From positions 2,170,001 to 2,234,000 of the forward strand of contig NZ_CP021780.1 of the NCBI RefSeq assembly GCF_002192415.1: a stretch of DNA of 64,000 bases, written 5' to 3'. The notes beneath the pieces are model-generated. The model had not been told where the DNA came from, did no database searches, and was given only the letters and a program-made list of their open reading frames with translations. The position numbers and the translations under genes were made by a program. Positions 8,460 through 16,397 of the stretch are shown here, in pieces. This DNA comes from Paenibacillus donghaensis. GTDB lineage: Bacteria; Bacillota; Bacilli; Paenibacillales; Paenibacillaceae. The stretch's first letter is position 1. Every line of letters starts with the position of its first letter.

Positions 8460-8696
8460 ATGATGGACAATGAACGCGAAAGTTTTGTAGCCGCCCAGAA
8501 GAATGGAGACGGTGATCTGACCAGCTTCCAGACTTCATCCGGACGTGTGCTCGCTTATGAGCAGGCTCTGCAGGAGGTGCAGGCCGGCAGAATCGCCGGA
8601 GTGAATGTTTTTAAAGGCAAGGATGGGGAAATGTATATCCGTGGTGACGCCGATGGAGATCCTACGAACAACCTGGATCAGCTGCCGTCATTCTAA
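8460..8696 (+). CDS. DUF3892 family protein
   Basis: 78 residues matching the DUF3892 pattern: a central helix (LAYEQALQEVQAGRIAGVNVF) followed by GEMYIRGDADGDPTNNLDQLPSF, where the family's YIRS-type strand and NLD-LP-F ending are recognisable. The family is small, widespread in Bacillota, and of unknown function. Two tandem ATG codons occur at the start, with GGGGAG 11 nt upstream of the first. Followed closely by a strong terminator. Confidence 0.8.
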   Translation: MMDNERESFVAAQKNGDGDLTSFQTSSGRVLAYEQALQEVQAGRIAGVNVFKGKDGEMYIRGDADGDPTNNLDQLPSF

Positions 8697-8710
8697 TCTG
8701 CAATATCTTA

Positions 8711-8750
8711 ACCGGGCAGACCGTGTCTTAACCGGCCTGCCCGGTTTTTT
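8711..8750 (+). terminator. Intrinsic terminator after DUF3892 gene
   Basis: Stem ACCGGGCAG / CTGCCCGGT with a 17-nt loop, followed directly by TTTTTT. Confidence 0.9.
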
Positions 8751-8756
8751 GTTGAA

Positions 8757-8855
8757 ATATAAGAAATTATATGTTCCACACTATAATTCATCCTTCTATT
8801 TTTCGCAGAAACGGATGCCGCCTCTTGCAGAGGACGGCGAAGCCGTTTCTTCTTA
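8757..8855 (+). repeat. ~100-nt double-hairpin repeat, copy A
   Basis: Begins ATATAAGAAATTATATGTTCC, runs through TCCTTCTATTTTTCGCAGAAACGG and ends GCCGTTTCTTCTTAT. Outer arms GAAACGG / CCGTTTC enclose an inner stem GCC-n-CCTCT / AGAGG-n-GGC. Four other copies lie near 16.1, 39.0 (opposite strand), 43.9 and 57.5 kb. The inner stem here (CCTCT/AGAGG) differs from the CCTT/AAGG of other copies yet still pairs. Bases 8856-9026 hold no convincing gene. Confidence 0.8.
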
Positions 8856-9026
8856 TGTCTGAATGCAAAACCGGGCAGGCAAATCTATGGAGGATCACCC
8901 GCTGTCGCCTTTTCTGCAGATCAGAGAGCAGAAATTAGTAATAGATGAAATTTTAACCGTATCAGCGCAACTTGCGTGAGGGGAGACAGTATATATTAAT
9001 AGCATGAATTATCTGGAGGTTCTCCA

Positions 9027-9581
9027 ATGACTAGATGGAAAAAAGTAGCGGTGTGTGTATTCGTGTTTTCGCTCATGGGCGGTTCTTTCTTGTTCGCAGA
9101 TACCGTCACGCAGAAAATCCGGGTATGGAGCAACGGCAAGGAAATTGCGGATGGCGGCTATGTGATTGATGGGAAGACATTTATTTCCGCAAGAGAAGCC
9201 GGCGGCATTGTCAGTCTGGATGGTTCCGGTAAGGTGAGCATCCTCAGACCCAATGTTCATATCGTACTCTTCAAAGGAGATACCGTCTTCGGCAATGTGA
9301 AGCTGGGCAAGCTTAAATTCAAGGTACTCTCCCAGGTAGACAGCCTGACCGATTCGGTCTCCTCGGTGAAGATCGCCATTACCGACCCTTCAGGAAACGT
9401 GAAGGATATTGATACCCGTGATATGGAAGGCGCCAAGATGGCGGATTTCTGGTTCCCCACTTCGGAATTTACTTATGATTTCAAGGAGAGCGGCAAGTAT
9501 AAGGTAGGCTTCTACATTAAGGCCACCAAGGGCTCGGATTACGTACTTGTGTCTGAGAAAGTAATCACTACAATGAATTAG
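9027..9581 (+). CDS. Secreted protein with copper-amine-oxidase-N-like segment
   Basis: 184 residues. The N-terminal signal peptide (TRWKKVAVCVFVFSLMGGSFLFA) has a likely cleavage after FLFA, so the protein is exported. The following segment (IRVWSNGKEIADGGYVIDGKTFISAREAGGIVSLDGSGKVSI) has the strand-turn pattern of the short repeats called copper amine oxidase N-terminal-like in Paenibacillus exoproteins. The C-terminal 100 residues are beta-rich (VKIAITDPSGNVKDI, KYKVGFYIKATKG). The RBS is CTGGAGG. No catalytic residues are evident; a wall- or surface-associated role is inference. Confidence 0.65.
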   Translation: MTRWKKVAVCVFVFSLMGGSFLFADTVTQKIRVWSNGKEIADGGYVIDGKTFISAREAGGIVSLDGSGKVSILRPNVHIVLFKGDTVFGNVKLGKLKFKVLSQVDSLTDSVSSVKIAITDPSGNVKDIDTRDMEGAKMADFWFPTSEFTYDFKESGKYKVGFYIKATKGSDYVLVSEKVITTMN

Positions 9582-9671
9582 GGTATTTGTGGGTCCGGCA
9601 AATTGACCTGAACTTACCAACCATGTTACGATACCCTTCGTAGGATAATTCAATTAAAGTGAGGTATTACA

Positions 9672-9995
9672 ATGAGCGATCACAAACATGAGCATGGCCA
9701 TGAACATGGTGAAGCATGCGGTTGCGGACATGATCACGACCATGAGCACGAGGAGTTTGTGCTGACCTTGACGAATGAGCAGGGCGAAGATGTGGAAATG
9801 GTGCTGGTGGAAACGTTTGATGTAGAAGAGAAGCTGTATGCTTTGCTGCTGGAACGTGAAAACCCTGAGGCAGACGGCATTATTCTGCGCTTGGAAGAAG
9901 AGAATGAAGAAATGGTGCTGTACAATATCGAAGATGAAGCTGAATGGAAAGCCGTTGAAGAAGCTTACAACGAGATGCTTGCCCAGCAACAATAG
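9672..9995 (+). CDS. DUF1292 protein with His-rich N-terminus
   Basis: 107 residues. Residues about 28-90 match DUF1292 (FVLTLTNEQGEDVEMVLVE, then ILRLEEENEEMVLYNIEDEAEW), the YrzB-type small acidic domain of unknown function. Residues 4-26 hold nine His and two Cys (DHKHEHGHEH, CGCGHDHDHEHE), a likely metal-binding extension. The protein is strongly acidic overall. Stands alone with a GTGAGG ribosome site and is followed by a long convergent hairpin shared with the decarboxylase gene. Confidence 0.85.
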   Translation: MSDHKHEHGHEHGEACGCGHDHDHEHEEFVLTLTNEQGEDVEMVLVETFDVEEKLYALLLERENPEADGIILRLEEENEEMVLYNIEDEAEWKAVEEAYNEMLAQQQ

Positions 9996-10046
9996 ATTTC
10001 GGTGACTACACAGAGGCTCTGGCAATAGGGAGCATCTGATGCAGCT

Positions 10047-10091
10047 AACCAATGAACCCCCCGATGCATGTGCGTCGGGGGTTCATTGGTT
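10047..10091. terminator. Bidirectional hairpin between DUF1292 gene and speA
   Basis: A 15-bp perfect stem (AACCAATGAACCCCC and its complement) between convergent genes. Neither side has a clean T-tract, but the position and stability suggest a shared terminator. Confidence 0.65.
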
Positions 10092-10121
10092 GCCGTCTCT
10101 ATTCAGGAGCAGAGGCTCCCA

Positions 10122-11597
10122 TCAGGAGATGGGGTCGGCCTCTACAATCACTTTGATATTGGTGATGCTGCGGTCTTCAGGACCTTTGACCGGAAGTCCA
10201 ATCTCCACATGATCAATAATATAATCGATATTGTCCTGGGTAATGACCTCTCCAGGCAGCAGGATCGGGATTCCCGGCGGGTAGACGTAAATAAATTCTG
10301 CGATGATAAAACCAGCCGATTCACGGAAAGGCACCAGCTGTGTGTCGGCATAGAACGCATCTCTTGGGATCAAGGCCAGCTGTGGAATTTCCGGAACCTG
10401 GACCTTCATCTCGTAGATTTCGCCTTTGCTGTAATGAATGGCAGAGAGCACACGCAAGGCAGCTAATAATTTATCAACTGATTCTTGGGTATCTCCCGGG
10501 GTAATAAGGCAAAGAATGTTATACATATCGCTAAGCTCTACTTCGATATTATATTTAGCACGCAGCCAGTTCTCGGTTTCGTAGCCGGTAATGCCCAGAT
10601 GGCGCACATGCACATTAAGTTTCGTCGGGTCTAGATCAAATGTAGCTTCTGTACCTAGAATTTCTTTGCCGAAGCTGTACAAGCCCTCGATCTTGTTGAT
10701 CTCTTCGCGGGCGAAATTGGACAGTGCAATCGTCCGGCTCGCCATCTCGTGGCCATTCAGCGCAAGATTGCGTCTGGACGTATCCAGCGATGCGAGCAGA
10801 ATGTAGGATGTCGAGGTTGTGGTCAGCATGCTCATGATCGTCTGTACCCGTTGCGGGTTAATCAGACCGGTCTTGGCATTGACATTAAGCACCGAGCTTT
10901 GGGTCATGGAGCCGCCCAGCTTATGCACGCTCGTAGCTGCAATGTCCGCACCGGCCTGCATCGCCGATACCGGCAGATCCTCATGAAAATGAATCAGAAC
11001 ACCATGTGCCTCGTCAACCAGAACGGGAACACCGTAAGTATGGGCCAGGTCGACAATCGAACGCAGATCAGCGCAGACACCGAAATAGGTTGGATTGATG
11101 ACCAGAACGCCCTTGGCATCCGGATGGCGCCTTAAAGCCCGTTCCAGCGAGCTGGTGGTTATGCCGTGGTCTATCCCGAGATTCTCATCCTGTACAGGCG
11201 AGACGAACACAGGCTTGGCTCCGGAGAAAATAATCGCCGACATCACCGATTTATGGATGTTGCGCGGCACGATAATTTTGTCACCGGGAGAGCAGACAGA
11301 GAGGATCATCGTCATGATGGCATTGCTCGTGCCTTGTACACTGAAATACGTGTAGTCGGCGCCGAAAGCCTGCGCCGCCAGCTTCTGAGCTTCCTGAATC
11401 ACCCCTGTGGGCTGATGTAGGTCGTCAAGCGGCGCGATGTTGATCAAGTCTATGGATAGAGCATTATCGCCGATAAACTCACGGAATTCGGCATCGGTTC
11501 CCAGCCCCTTCTTATGTCCCGGAATGTGGAATTGAACTGGATTGCCGGCGGCATGCTTTTTGAGAGCAGAGAAGAGGGGAGTACGGTGTTGATTCAT
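10122..11597 (-). CDS. speA: Orn/Lys/Arg decarboxylase family enzyme (arginine decarboxylase)
   Basis: 491-residue PLP-dependent decarboxylase of fold type I. It probably converts arginine to agmatine, the first step of polyamine synthesis in Bacillota. PLP contacts are visible: VDEAHG (Asp195, His198) and the Schiff-base lysine in SVHKLGGS (Lys226). The N-terminus has the family motif FHIPGHKKG. Length equals the Bacillus SpeA type and lacks the wing domain of large enteric enzymes. The start at 11597 has a modest AAAGGTTGTGA site. Lysine or ornithine specificity cannot be excluded from sequence. Monocistronic and divergent from the MFS gene. Confidence 0.85.
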   Translation of the reverse strand: MNQHRTPLFSALKKHAAGNPVQFHIPGHKKGLGTDAEFREFIGDNALSIDLINIAPLDDLHQPTGVIQEAQKLAAQAFGADYTYFSVQGTSNAIMTMILSVCSPGDKIIVPRNIHKSVMSAIIFSGAKPVFVSPVQDENLGIDHGITTSSLERALRRHPDAKGVLVINPTYFGVCADLRSIVDLAHTYGVPVLVDEAHGVLIHFHEDLPVSAMQAGADIAATSVHKLGGSMTQSSVLNVNAKTGLINPQRVQTIMSMLTTTSTSYILLASLDTSRRNLALNGHEMASRTIALSNFAREEINKIEGLYSFGKEILGTEATFDLDPTKLNVHVRHLGITGYETENWLRAKYNIEVELSDMYNILCLITPGDTQESVDKLLAALRVLSAIHYSKGEIYEMKVQVPEIPQLALIPRDAFYADTQLVPFRESAGFIIAEFIYVYPPGIPILLPGEVITQDNIDYIIDHVEIGLPVKGPEDRSITNIKVIVEADPIS

Positions 11598-11688
11598 TTA
11601 ATGCTGTCACAACCTTTCGTGTTTCGCTAAATTTTCAAGCAAGCATCAGTATAACAAAACCAACAACATATTACTAGGATGTGATGTA

Positions 11689-12981
11689 ATGCCTGGCAAA
11701 ATCGAGCAGCGTATGCATATTAAATTGGCGTCTCCGTTTATCATGGAGATGTGGGTCATTATTTTTCTGGTGGAGTTTGTCAAAGGTTCACTTCTTGTCG
11801 CCCTGCTGCCGGTATATATGGAGAACATACTCGGTTTATCCGTGACAGTGGTGGGTTTTGCGTTCGCCCTGCAGTATCTGGGGGACAACCTGTTTCGCAG
11901 CCCGTCCGGCTGGATCATGGAGCGTATCGGCTACCGCTGGGCGATGACCGGAGCGCTGCTGCTTATCCTGGTAGCTGTGGGCATGATCGTTTACGCTAAG
12001 GATGCAGTATCCTTGTCCGTGGCCTGCCTGATTCTGGGCATCGGGACTTCGCCGCTCTGGCCCTGTGTCATGACCGGAATTACCGAGCTGGCCGGATTAA
12101 CCAAGAGCGGCAGCAGCGGAGCTGCGATGGGGGCGGTGGAGATGGCTTCCCTGGCCGGAACCGGCATAGGGCCGATCACGGTTAATTTCCTGATGGATCA
12201 TGGCGGAAAAAGCTACCAGGCAGCCTTTCTGTTCCTGCTCGGCTGCGCGGTCCTTGTGGTGGTCGTTGCGCTGTTTCTGCCCAAGCGGATCGGCCCCAGC
12301 GCGCCCCATGTCGTGCGTGACATGGATGCCACTGTCAGCGAGGTCGCTGTGCCGGCCAAGAAGCTGAGACCGCTGGAGAGCCTGCGAAGAACACTGCACC
12401 AGGTTAGAACAACACTCAAAGTCAGCCGGCTCCTCTATCCGGCGCTGTTCCTGCAGGCCTTTGCCATCGGGCTGATGACGCCTGTGGTCACGTTGTTCGC
12501 CCGCACGGAGCTGCATGTGACCCCGAACCAGTTCAGCCTGCTGCTGATTGCCGGCGGAGGCATTACCGTGCTGGCGCTGATTCCGGCCGGCCGACTGGTG
12601 GATCGGATCGGAACGACCGTATTCCTGAACATCGGCTTTCTATTGGCTGCTGTTTCTCTGGCGCTGTTCTCCCAGGTGCGCTGGCTGCCGTTCGCGTTCG
12701 GCGCGGTGGCACTGGTGGGAATAAGCTACGCGCTGATCCTCCCGGCCTGGAATGCATTTCTGGCCCAGCAGGTGCCAAAGGGTGAGCGGGGTACGGTCTG
12801 GGGTTTGTTCCTGACCCTGCAAGGCTCAGGGATGGTGGCCGGACCGGTGCTGTCCGGGAAGCTATGGGACAGCGTGGGGCATGGTGTGCCATTTCTGGCC
12901 AGCGCTGTTGTGATGGTTCTGCTGTTTGTGCTGCATCTGCTGATTGTCCACCGGACGAAGCTGAAGCTGAAGCTGAGCTGA
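11689..12981 (+). CDS. MFS transporter
   Basis: 430-residue major facilitator with about 12 hydrophobic segments and a central basic loop (KKLRPLESLRRTLHQVRTTLK) between the two halves. The cytoplasmic loop after TM2 has the MFS pattern in LQYLGDNLFRSPSGWIMERIGYRWA, and GRLVDRIG is its counterpart in the second half. The family exports drugs or metabolites using the proton gradient; substrate unknown. The RBS is AGGATGTGAT. It diverges from speA with a 91-nt gap, so shared regulation is possible. It ends before a strong bidirectional terminator. Confidence 0.85.
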   Translation: MPGKIEQRMHIKLASPFIMEMWVIIFLVEFVKGSLLVALLPVYMENILGLSVTVVGFAFALQYLGDNLFRSPSGWIMERIGYRWAMTGALLLILVAVGMIVYAKDAVSLSVACLILGIGTSPLWPCVMTGITELAGLTKSGSSGAAMGAVEMASLAGTGIGPITVNFLMDHGGKSYQAAFLFLLGCAVLVVVVALFLPKRIGPSAPHVVRDMDATVSEVAVPAKKLRPLESLRRTLHQVRTTLKVSRLLYPALFLQAFAIGLMTPVVTLFARTELHVTPNQFSLLLIAGGGITVLALIPAGRLVDRIGTTVFLNIGFLLAAVSLALFSQVRWLPFAFGAVALVGISYALILPAWNAFLAQQVPKGERGTVWGLFLTLQGSGMVAGPVLSGKLWDSVGHGVPFLASAVVMVLLFVLHLLIVHRTKLKLKLS

Positions 12982-13042
12982 ATGAAGCAGAAACCGCCTC
13001 TATGACTAGAGGCACGCTTATTGTGTATGCTTGTGAGCTATG

Positions 13043-13091
13043 AATAAAGCCGCTGGTCCCCGGGAACATCCTGGGGACCAGCGGCTTTATT
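13043..13091. terminator. Strong 19-bp bidirectional terminator
   Basis: Perfect 19-bp stem (AATAAAGCCGCTGGTCCCC and its complement) with an 11-nt loop. AAT and ATT ends give U-rich tails in both directions. It closes the MFS transcript and separates it from the repeat island. Confidence 0.9.
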
Positions 13092-13102
13092 GTTGACTTA
13101 AT

Positions 13103-13128
13103 CTCTTGCGCATTCCGCAGGAACAGCC
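13103..13128 (+). repeat. CTCTTGCGCATTCCGC repeat, copy 1
   Basis: CTCTTGCGCATTCCGCAGG followed by AACAGCC occurs here and twice more, at 14313-14340 and 14355-14389, flanking the repeat island on both sides. The core GCGCATTCCGC is partly palindromic. No coding sense is apparent. Confidence 0.7.
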
Positions 13129-13137
13129 GGCCTTTGT

Positions 13138-14297
13138 GTTACTACTTAGGACTCCTTTAAGGAGCCGAACATTTAGTTGCGAAACGGGTTGCTGCTTAGG
13201 TCTCCATAAGATAGGAGCATCCAAGATGTGATTTCTTGAACACCAGCTTAGTCCAGCCAGCGATTTAAGTGCGAAAACGCACCTAATTCACCGATTTTTT
13301 CTGTTTTGGAGCAAATAAGTGCGAATACGCATCTAATTTCGAGTTTTGAGCGTTAAACAAACGTTTTCCTCGAAAATAGTTGCAGATTCGGTTACTACTT
13401 AGGATCCTGCGAGGATATAGAAGGTTTACTTGCGAAGGTTAGGGGATCACACTACCGTAATCCAAACCCTCCCCACCCGAACTTCAGGTAACCCACGTCC
13501 TAACGGACCGTATAGCTCCAATTTCCTCATTTCTGCGCTGGTTTGGAATCTAACGGACCGCATAGCCTCTATATCGGAAAAACAGGCCTTACCTAGTGGG
13601 TTTTGGCTTGAATAGGGGCTCCTGAATCCGTTAGAGCTGCAAAACAGCCTTTGTACAGCAAATAGGGGCTCCTGAGTCCGTTAATAGTCTGAAAGTTAAT
13701 CGCTGGTTACCGGCGACAGCCTTCCTTTGTTATACTTAGCCTCCTTGTCGCGCGGTGTGGTATGACAGGCTCGGACGAGTAACACAAGGAACATAAGGGG
13801 GTCCTAAGTAGTAACCAGATTCGCACTTATTTCTCCGCTAACAGGAGTTTCAGCTGAAATTAAATGCAGATTCGCATCTAATTCTCTGAAAGCTCTTATG
13901 CAACACTCTACATTGATGTTTCAGCTGAATTTAGTTGCAGTTTCGGTTACTGCTTAGGACTCGGGCCTTCCCCAAGCAGATTGGCGCTATCGAAGGAGAA
14001 AAATATAGGTGGCTATGGGGAAAAACTACCGTTAATTCCGGGCTAATGATCGATAATCATGGCATATAGGGAAAAGTTACCACTGAATCGTCTATCGAGG
14101 GCATTTTGGAGCCAATAGGGTGTCATTAGTGGTAGAAACTCCCTATCCTCTCATCAGATTCCCCAACTTTCGTACAATTAGCGGTAGAATTTCCCTACAC
14201 ATCCTCACTGGACCTAAGGAGTAACCAGTTTCTCATCAAATTACCCAGAAAGTTCCAGGGCAGACTCTAAATTCCTGGCAAGAACCTAAGTAGTAAA
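13138..14297. repeat. Non-coding repeat island 1 (GTTACTACTTAGG-bounded)
   Basis: About 1.16 kb without a gene. The 13-mer GTTACTACTTAGG or its complement appears, exact or with one or two changes, at 13138, 13188, 13391, 13803, 13946, 14213 and 14285. Between them lie near-palindromic units of the type TTAGNTGC-n6-GCANNTAA (for example around 13266, 13317 and 13862), paired CTAACGGAC / GTCCGTTAG elements, and TAGTGGTAGAAA-type elements (14030-14200). The same architecture recurs at 53.4-54.0 and 60.4-61.0 kb. Confidence 0.8.
13391..13815. repeat. 425-bp long repeat with inverted 13-mer termini, copy 1
   Basis: Starts with GTTACTACTTAGG and ends with CCTAAGTAGTAAC. It is nearly identical, by eye about 85-90%, to 60556-60975. 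Inside, two CTAACGGACCG-type units face two inverted CTCCTGA-n-TCCGTTAG units, and a conserved AGCCTCCTTGTCGCGC segment lies near the right end. Short frames in the two copies do not encode the same peptide, so it appears non-coding. Confidence 0.8.
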
Positions 14298-14312
14298 ATT
14301 TTTGCACTTAGG

Positions 14313-14389
14313 CTCTTGCGCATTCCGCAGGAACAGCCCGCTCTCGCTCATAGGCTCTTGCGCGCATTCCGCAGGAACAGCCCGCTCTT
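14313..14389 (+). repeat. CTCTTGCGCATTCCGC repeat, copies 2 and 3
   Basis: Two tandem copies, about 41 nt apart (14313-14340 and 14355-14389), of the element also present at 13103. The second carries an extra GC (TTGCGCGCATTCCGC). Both continue into AGGAACAGCCCGCTC. Confidence 0.7.
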
Positions 14390-14512
14390 GATCTTAGCAA
14401 TCGGCCGTGTTATCCCGTAAGGGATGCCACGGCCAACCCCAGCGGCGTCCAAGCGGTCCCGCAGGGATAAGCGCTCCTCCCTCCCAGCCTCCTAATCACA
14501 GTACCGCCAAGC

Positions 14513-15211
14513 TCATTCGCCAAATTTGCGGGAGTCCAGAGGGTGCAGCCCTTTGGGGCCCTCCCTTGGAAGGGAGGGTTTGGGAGGGATCGACGCCATC
14601 CTATACAACACCAACAACCTCTCAAAAGTCTGCTGAATCAAGGCGATCAGCCGATCCTGATCCTGCAGCACAGGGTCATCCTTGGCGATGCGCAGCCCGC
14701 AGGTGACTTCAGCTTTCTTCACTTCCTTCAGCCTGCGGGCGAATTCGCCGTACTCTTCGCCGCCCATTTCCGAATGGGGTGTGCCACGCGGGTCCAGATG
14801 ATCTGTGGACCAGAAATAATCCCCTGGCAGCTGCTTGATCACATCCTCTGTATTTCTCGACAGGGCTTCGGCAAAGCTAATCTTATTAGTGCTCTCATAG
14901 ATAATGGCAAACACCACAAACAAATGGCTGCCGAACATCCCTACCTGAAAGTGGGGCAACGCCTTGTAGCCGCGTTTATTCGGTCCCCAGGCGACCCAGG
15001 TATCCTTCGGGGCGTGGACGGTACGGCGGGCATGCTTCGCTACATGCGGGAACATCTCCTCGCCGCAGAGTGCAGACAGGAAGGGTGCCAGCTCATAGCC
15101 AAGCTGGGTCAGCTTGGGACGGACGCGTTCGATCAGCGCCTCCATACGCGGCTCCAGTCCTTCAATCTCAAAGACGGCAAAATCGGGCTTGTCAAATTCA
15201 ATAACCGGCAT
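14513..15211 (-). CDS. yktB: DUF1054 family protein YktB with altered C-terminus
   Basis: 232 residues from the start at 15211 (MPVIEFDKPDFAVFEIEGLE), which has AGGTGA upstream. The family is a conserved Bacillota protein of unknown function. Family segments FLSALCGEEMFPHVAKH, VAWGPNKRGYKALPHFQ, and GDYFWSTDHLDP are intact up to about residue 207 (VLYRMA). The last 25 residues (PPKPSLPREGPKGLHPLD and so on) do not look like the family and are encoded by a repeat-like segment with a perfect CCCTCCCTT / AAGGGAGGG hairpin, suggesting an insertion replaced the natural stop. An upstream extension to 15361 would add a hydrophobic segment but has no ribosome site. Confidence 0.85.
   Translation of the reverse strand: MPVIEFDKPDFAVFEIEGLEPRMEALIERVRPKLTQLGYELAPFLSALCGEEMFPHVAKHARRTVHAPKDTWVAWGPNKRGYKALPHFQVGMFGSHLFVVFAIIYESTNKISFAEALSRNTEDVIKQLPGDYFWSTDHLDPRGTPHSEMGGEEYGEFARRLKEVKKAEVTCGLRIAKDDPVLQDQDRLIALIQQTFERLLVLYRMASIPPKPSLPREGPKGLHPLDSRKFGE
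14526..14592. repeat. GC-rich hairpin insertion at the 3' end of yktB
   Basis: Contains CCCTCCCTT-GG-AAGGGAGGG (14559-14578), a perfect 9-bp hairpin inside the yktB reading frame. It coincides with the point where similarity to the DUF1054 family stops. It may also act as a terminator for yktB. Confidence 0.5.
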
Positions 15212-15432
15212 GATAGCTGTCACCTCGTATTTTAATGGGTTAAAATGTTGTAAACGTTTGGGAATGGACAGCAGCGGGTAAAAATAGTCAATAAACCAAG
15301 TTACCGCTACATAAAATGAAGTATAAAATAAGAGTAACACGAACGCAAAATTCAGCATCACAAAAATTGGGGAGGTCCGGCATCCTGCAATACTTCCGAG
15401 ATTGACTTACCAAGCTGTTAGGAGGGAGTGCC

Positions 15433-16029
15433 TTGAATAAAAACGACGAGGTTGAATATTGCAATCTGGAGCTGCGTTTCGACCGGCAGCATATCCAGGA
15501 TCTGATCAAGAATCTGATTCAAGACGGCTATTCCCTGTATTGGAGCGAGAATGAGAACGTGTTTCTGATCTCGGTACGCACCGGCCGCAAGCTTGTCAAA
15601 CTGCGGTTCCAGCCGTTTAAAGACGGCTACAAGCTGGTGGGTGACTATATGATCCGTGATCCGCGCCTGTCCGAGTGGATGGAGAAGCTGATCGGAGAGA
15701 TGCGCGGCCATGCAATCGTCAAGCGTTTCCGCGACCGCCAGATTATTATCGAGAATATTCTGTTCGGTGAAGTCATCCGTCTGGTGGAAATCTCGGGCTA
15801 CCAGCAGCGGGTATTATACCAGAAGGGGCCGCTGCTGTCGGACCTGGAGCTGAGCAAGCTGTACTATTCCGCAGAGGGAGAGGAACGCATCCGCCAGCGC
15901 AGGCTGGAGGTTGATGAGCAGCTTGATCTGCTGAGCAAGGCAATGCGTGCAGGCGATGCTGAGGCTTCGGCGGAATGCACCGGCAAGCTTCAAGCGCTGA
16001 CGCACGAGCTGAGCCTGCTGGAATGGTAA
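15433..16029 (+). CDS. Conserved hypothetical protein
   Basis: 198 residues starting at a TTG codon with GGAGGGAG 5 nt upstream. It is soluble, with a mixed alpha/beta first half (LELRFDRQHIQDLIKNLIQDGYSLYW, KLVKLRFQPFKDGYKLVGDYMI) and a helical, charged second half (EERIRQRRLEVDEQLDLLSKAM) that could form a coiled coil. No catalytic motif is visible. I do not recognise a characterised family. It stands alone with its own terminator. Confidence 0.7.
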   Translation: MNKNDEVEYCNLELRFDRQHIQDLIKNLIQDGYSLYWSENENVFLISVRTGRKLVKLRFQPFKDGYKLVGDYMIRDPRLSEWMEKLIGEMRGHAIVKRFRDRQIIIENILFGEVIRLVEISGYQQRVLYQKGPLLSDLELSKLYYSAEGEERIRQRRLEVDEQLDLLSKAMRAGDAEASAECTGKLQALTHELSLLEW

Positions 16030-16055
16030 CATAATGGACCACAGCAGCGCAAAGG

Positions 16056-16083
16056 GCACTCCGCAGCCGGGGTGCTTTTTTTT
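16056..16083 (+). terminator. Intrinsic terminator
   Basis: GCACTCC / GGGGTGC stem with one T-G pair, followed by eight T residues, 27 nt after the stop of the hypothetical gene. Confidence 0.9.
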
Positions 16084-16085
16084 CA

Positions 16086-16187
16086 AATAAAAGAAGTTAT
16101 ATGTTTCAGCCATAAATTATCCTTCTATTTCCCGCAGAAACGGATTCCGTCTCCTTCAAAGGACGGCGGCAAGCCGTTTCTTCTTGG
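16086..16187 (+). repeat. ~100-nt double-hairpin repeat, copy B
   Basis: Same layout as copy A: an AT-rich head (AAGAAGTTATATGTTTCAG), TATCCTTCTATTTCCCGCAG, outer arms GAAACGG / CCGTTTC and inner CCGTC-n-CTT / AAGGACGG. It immediately follows a terminator, as do copies A and D. The 200 nt from here to gnd contain no gene and presumably its promoter. Confidence 0.8.
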
Positions 16188-16397
16188 AATATGTAGCTGC
16201 CTATCTACGGAGGGGTTCACTTCTGAACATAAAACCGTTAAAATAGTCATTGTGAGCAATTTCCCTGTATCCAGGGATTTGTCAATGAAATTGATCTCTT
16301 TTCGCAGGGGACTTTGCTGTCTCTGACAAAGGGTGGTATTCTTATACTGCGAGAAATGGATTTCACACAATACAGAGTGTAAAGGATGGAGGACCAG

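Noticed and set aside
8863..8979. 38-codon frame with internal ATG (MEDHPLSPFLQ...)
   Set aside because: No ribosome site, no conservation evidence; it lies directly after repeat copy A.
13430..13615. 61-codon frame in long repeat copy 1
   Set aside because: The corresponding frame is not kept in copy 2, so it is unlikely to be coding.
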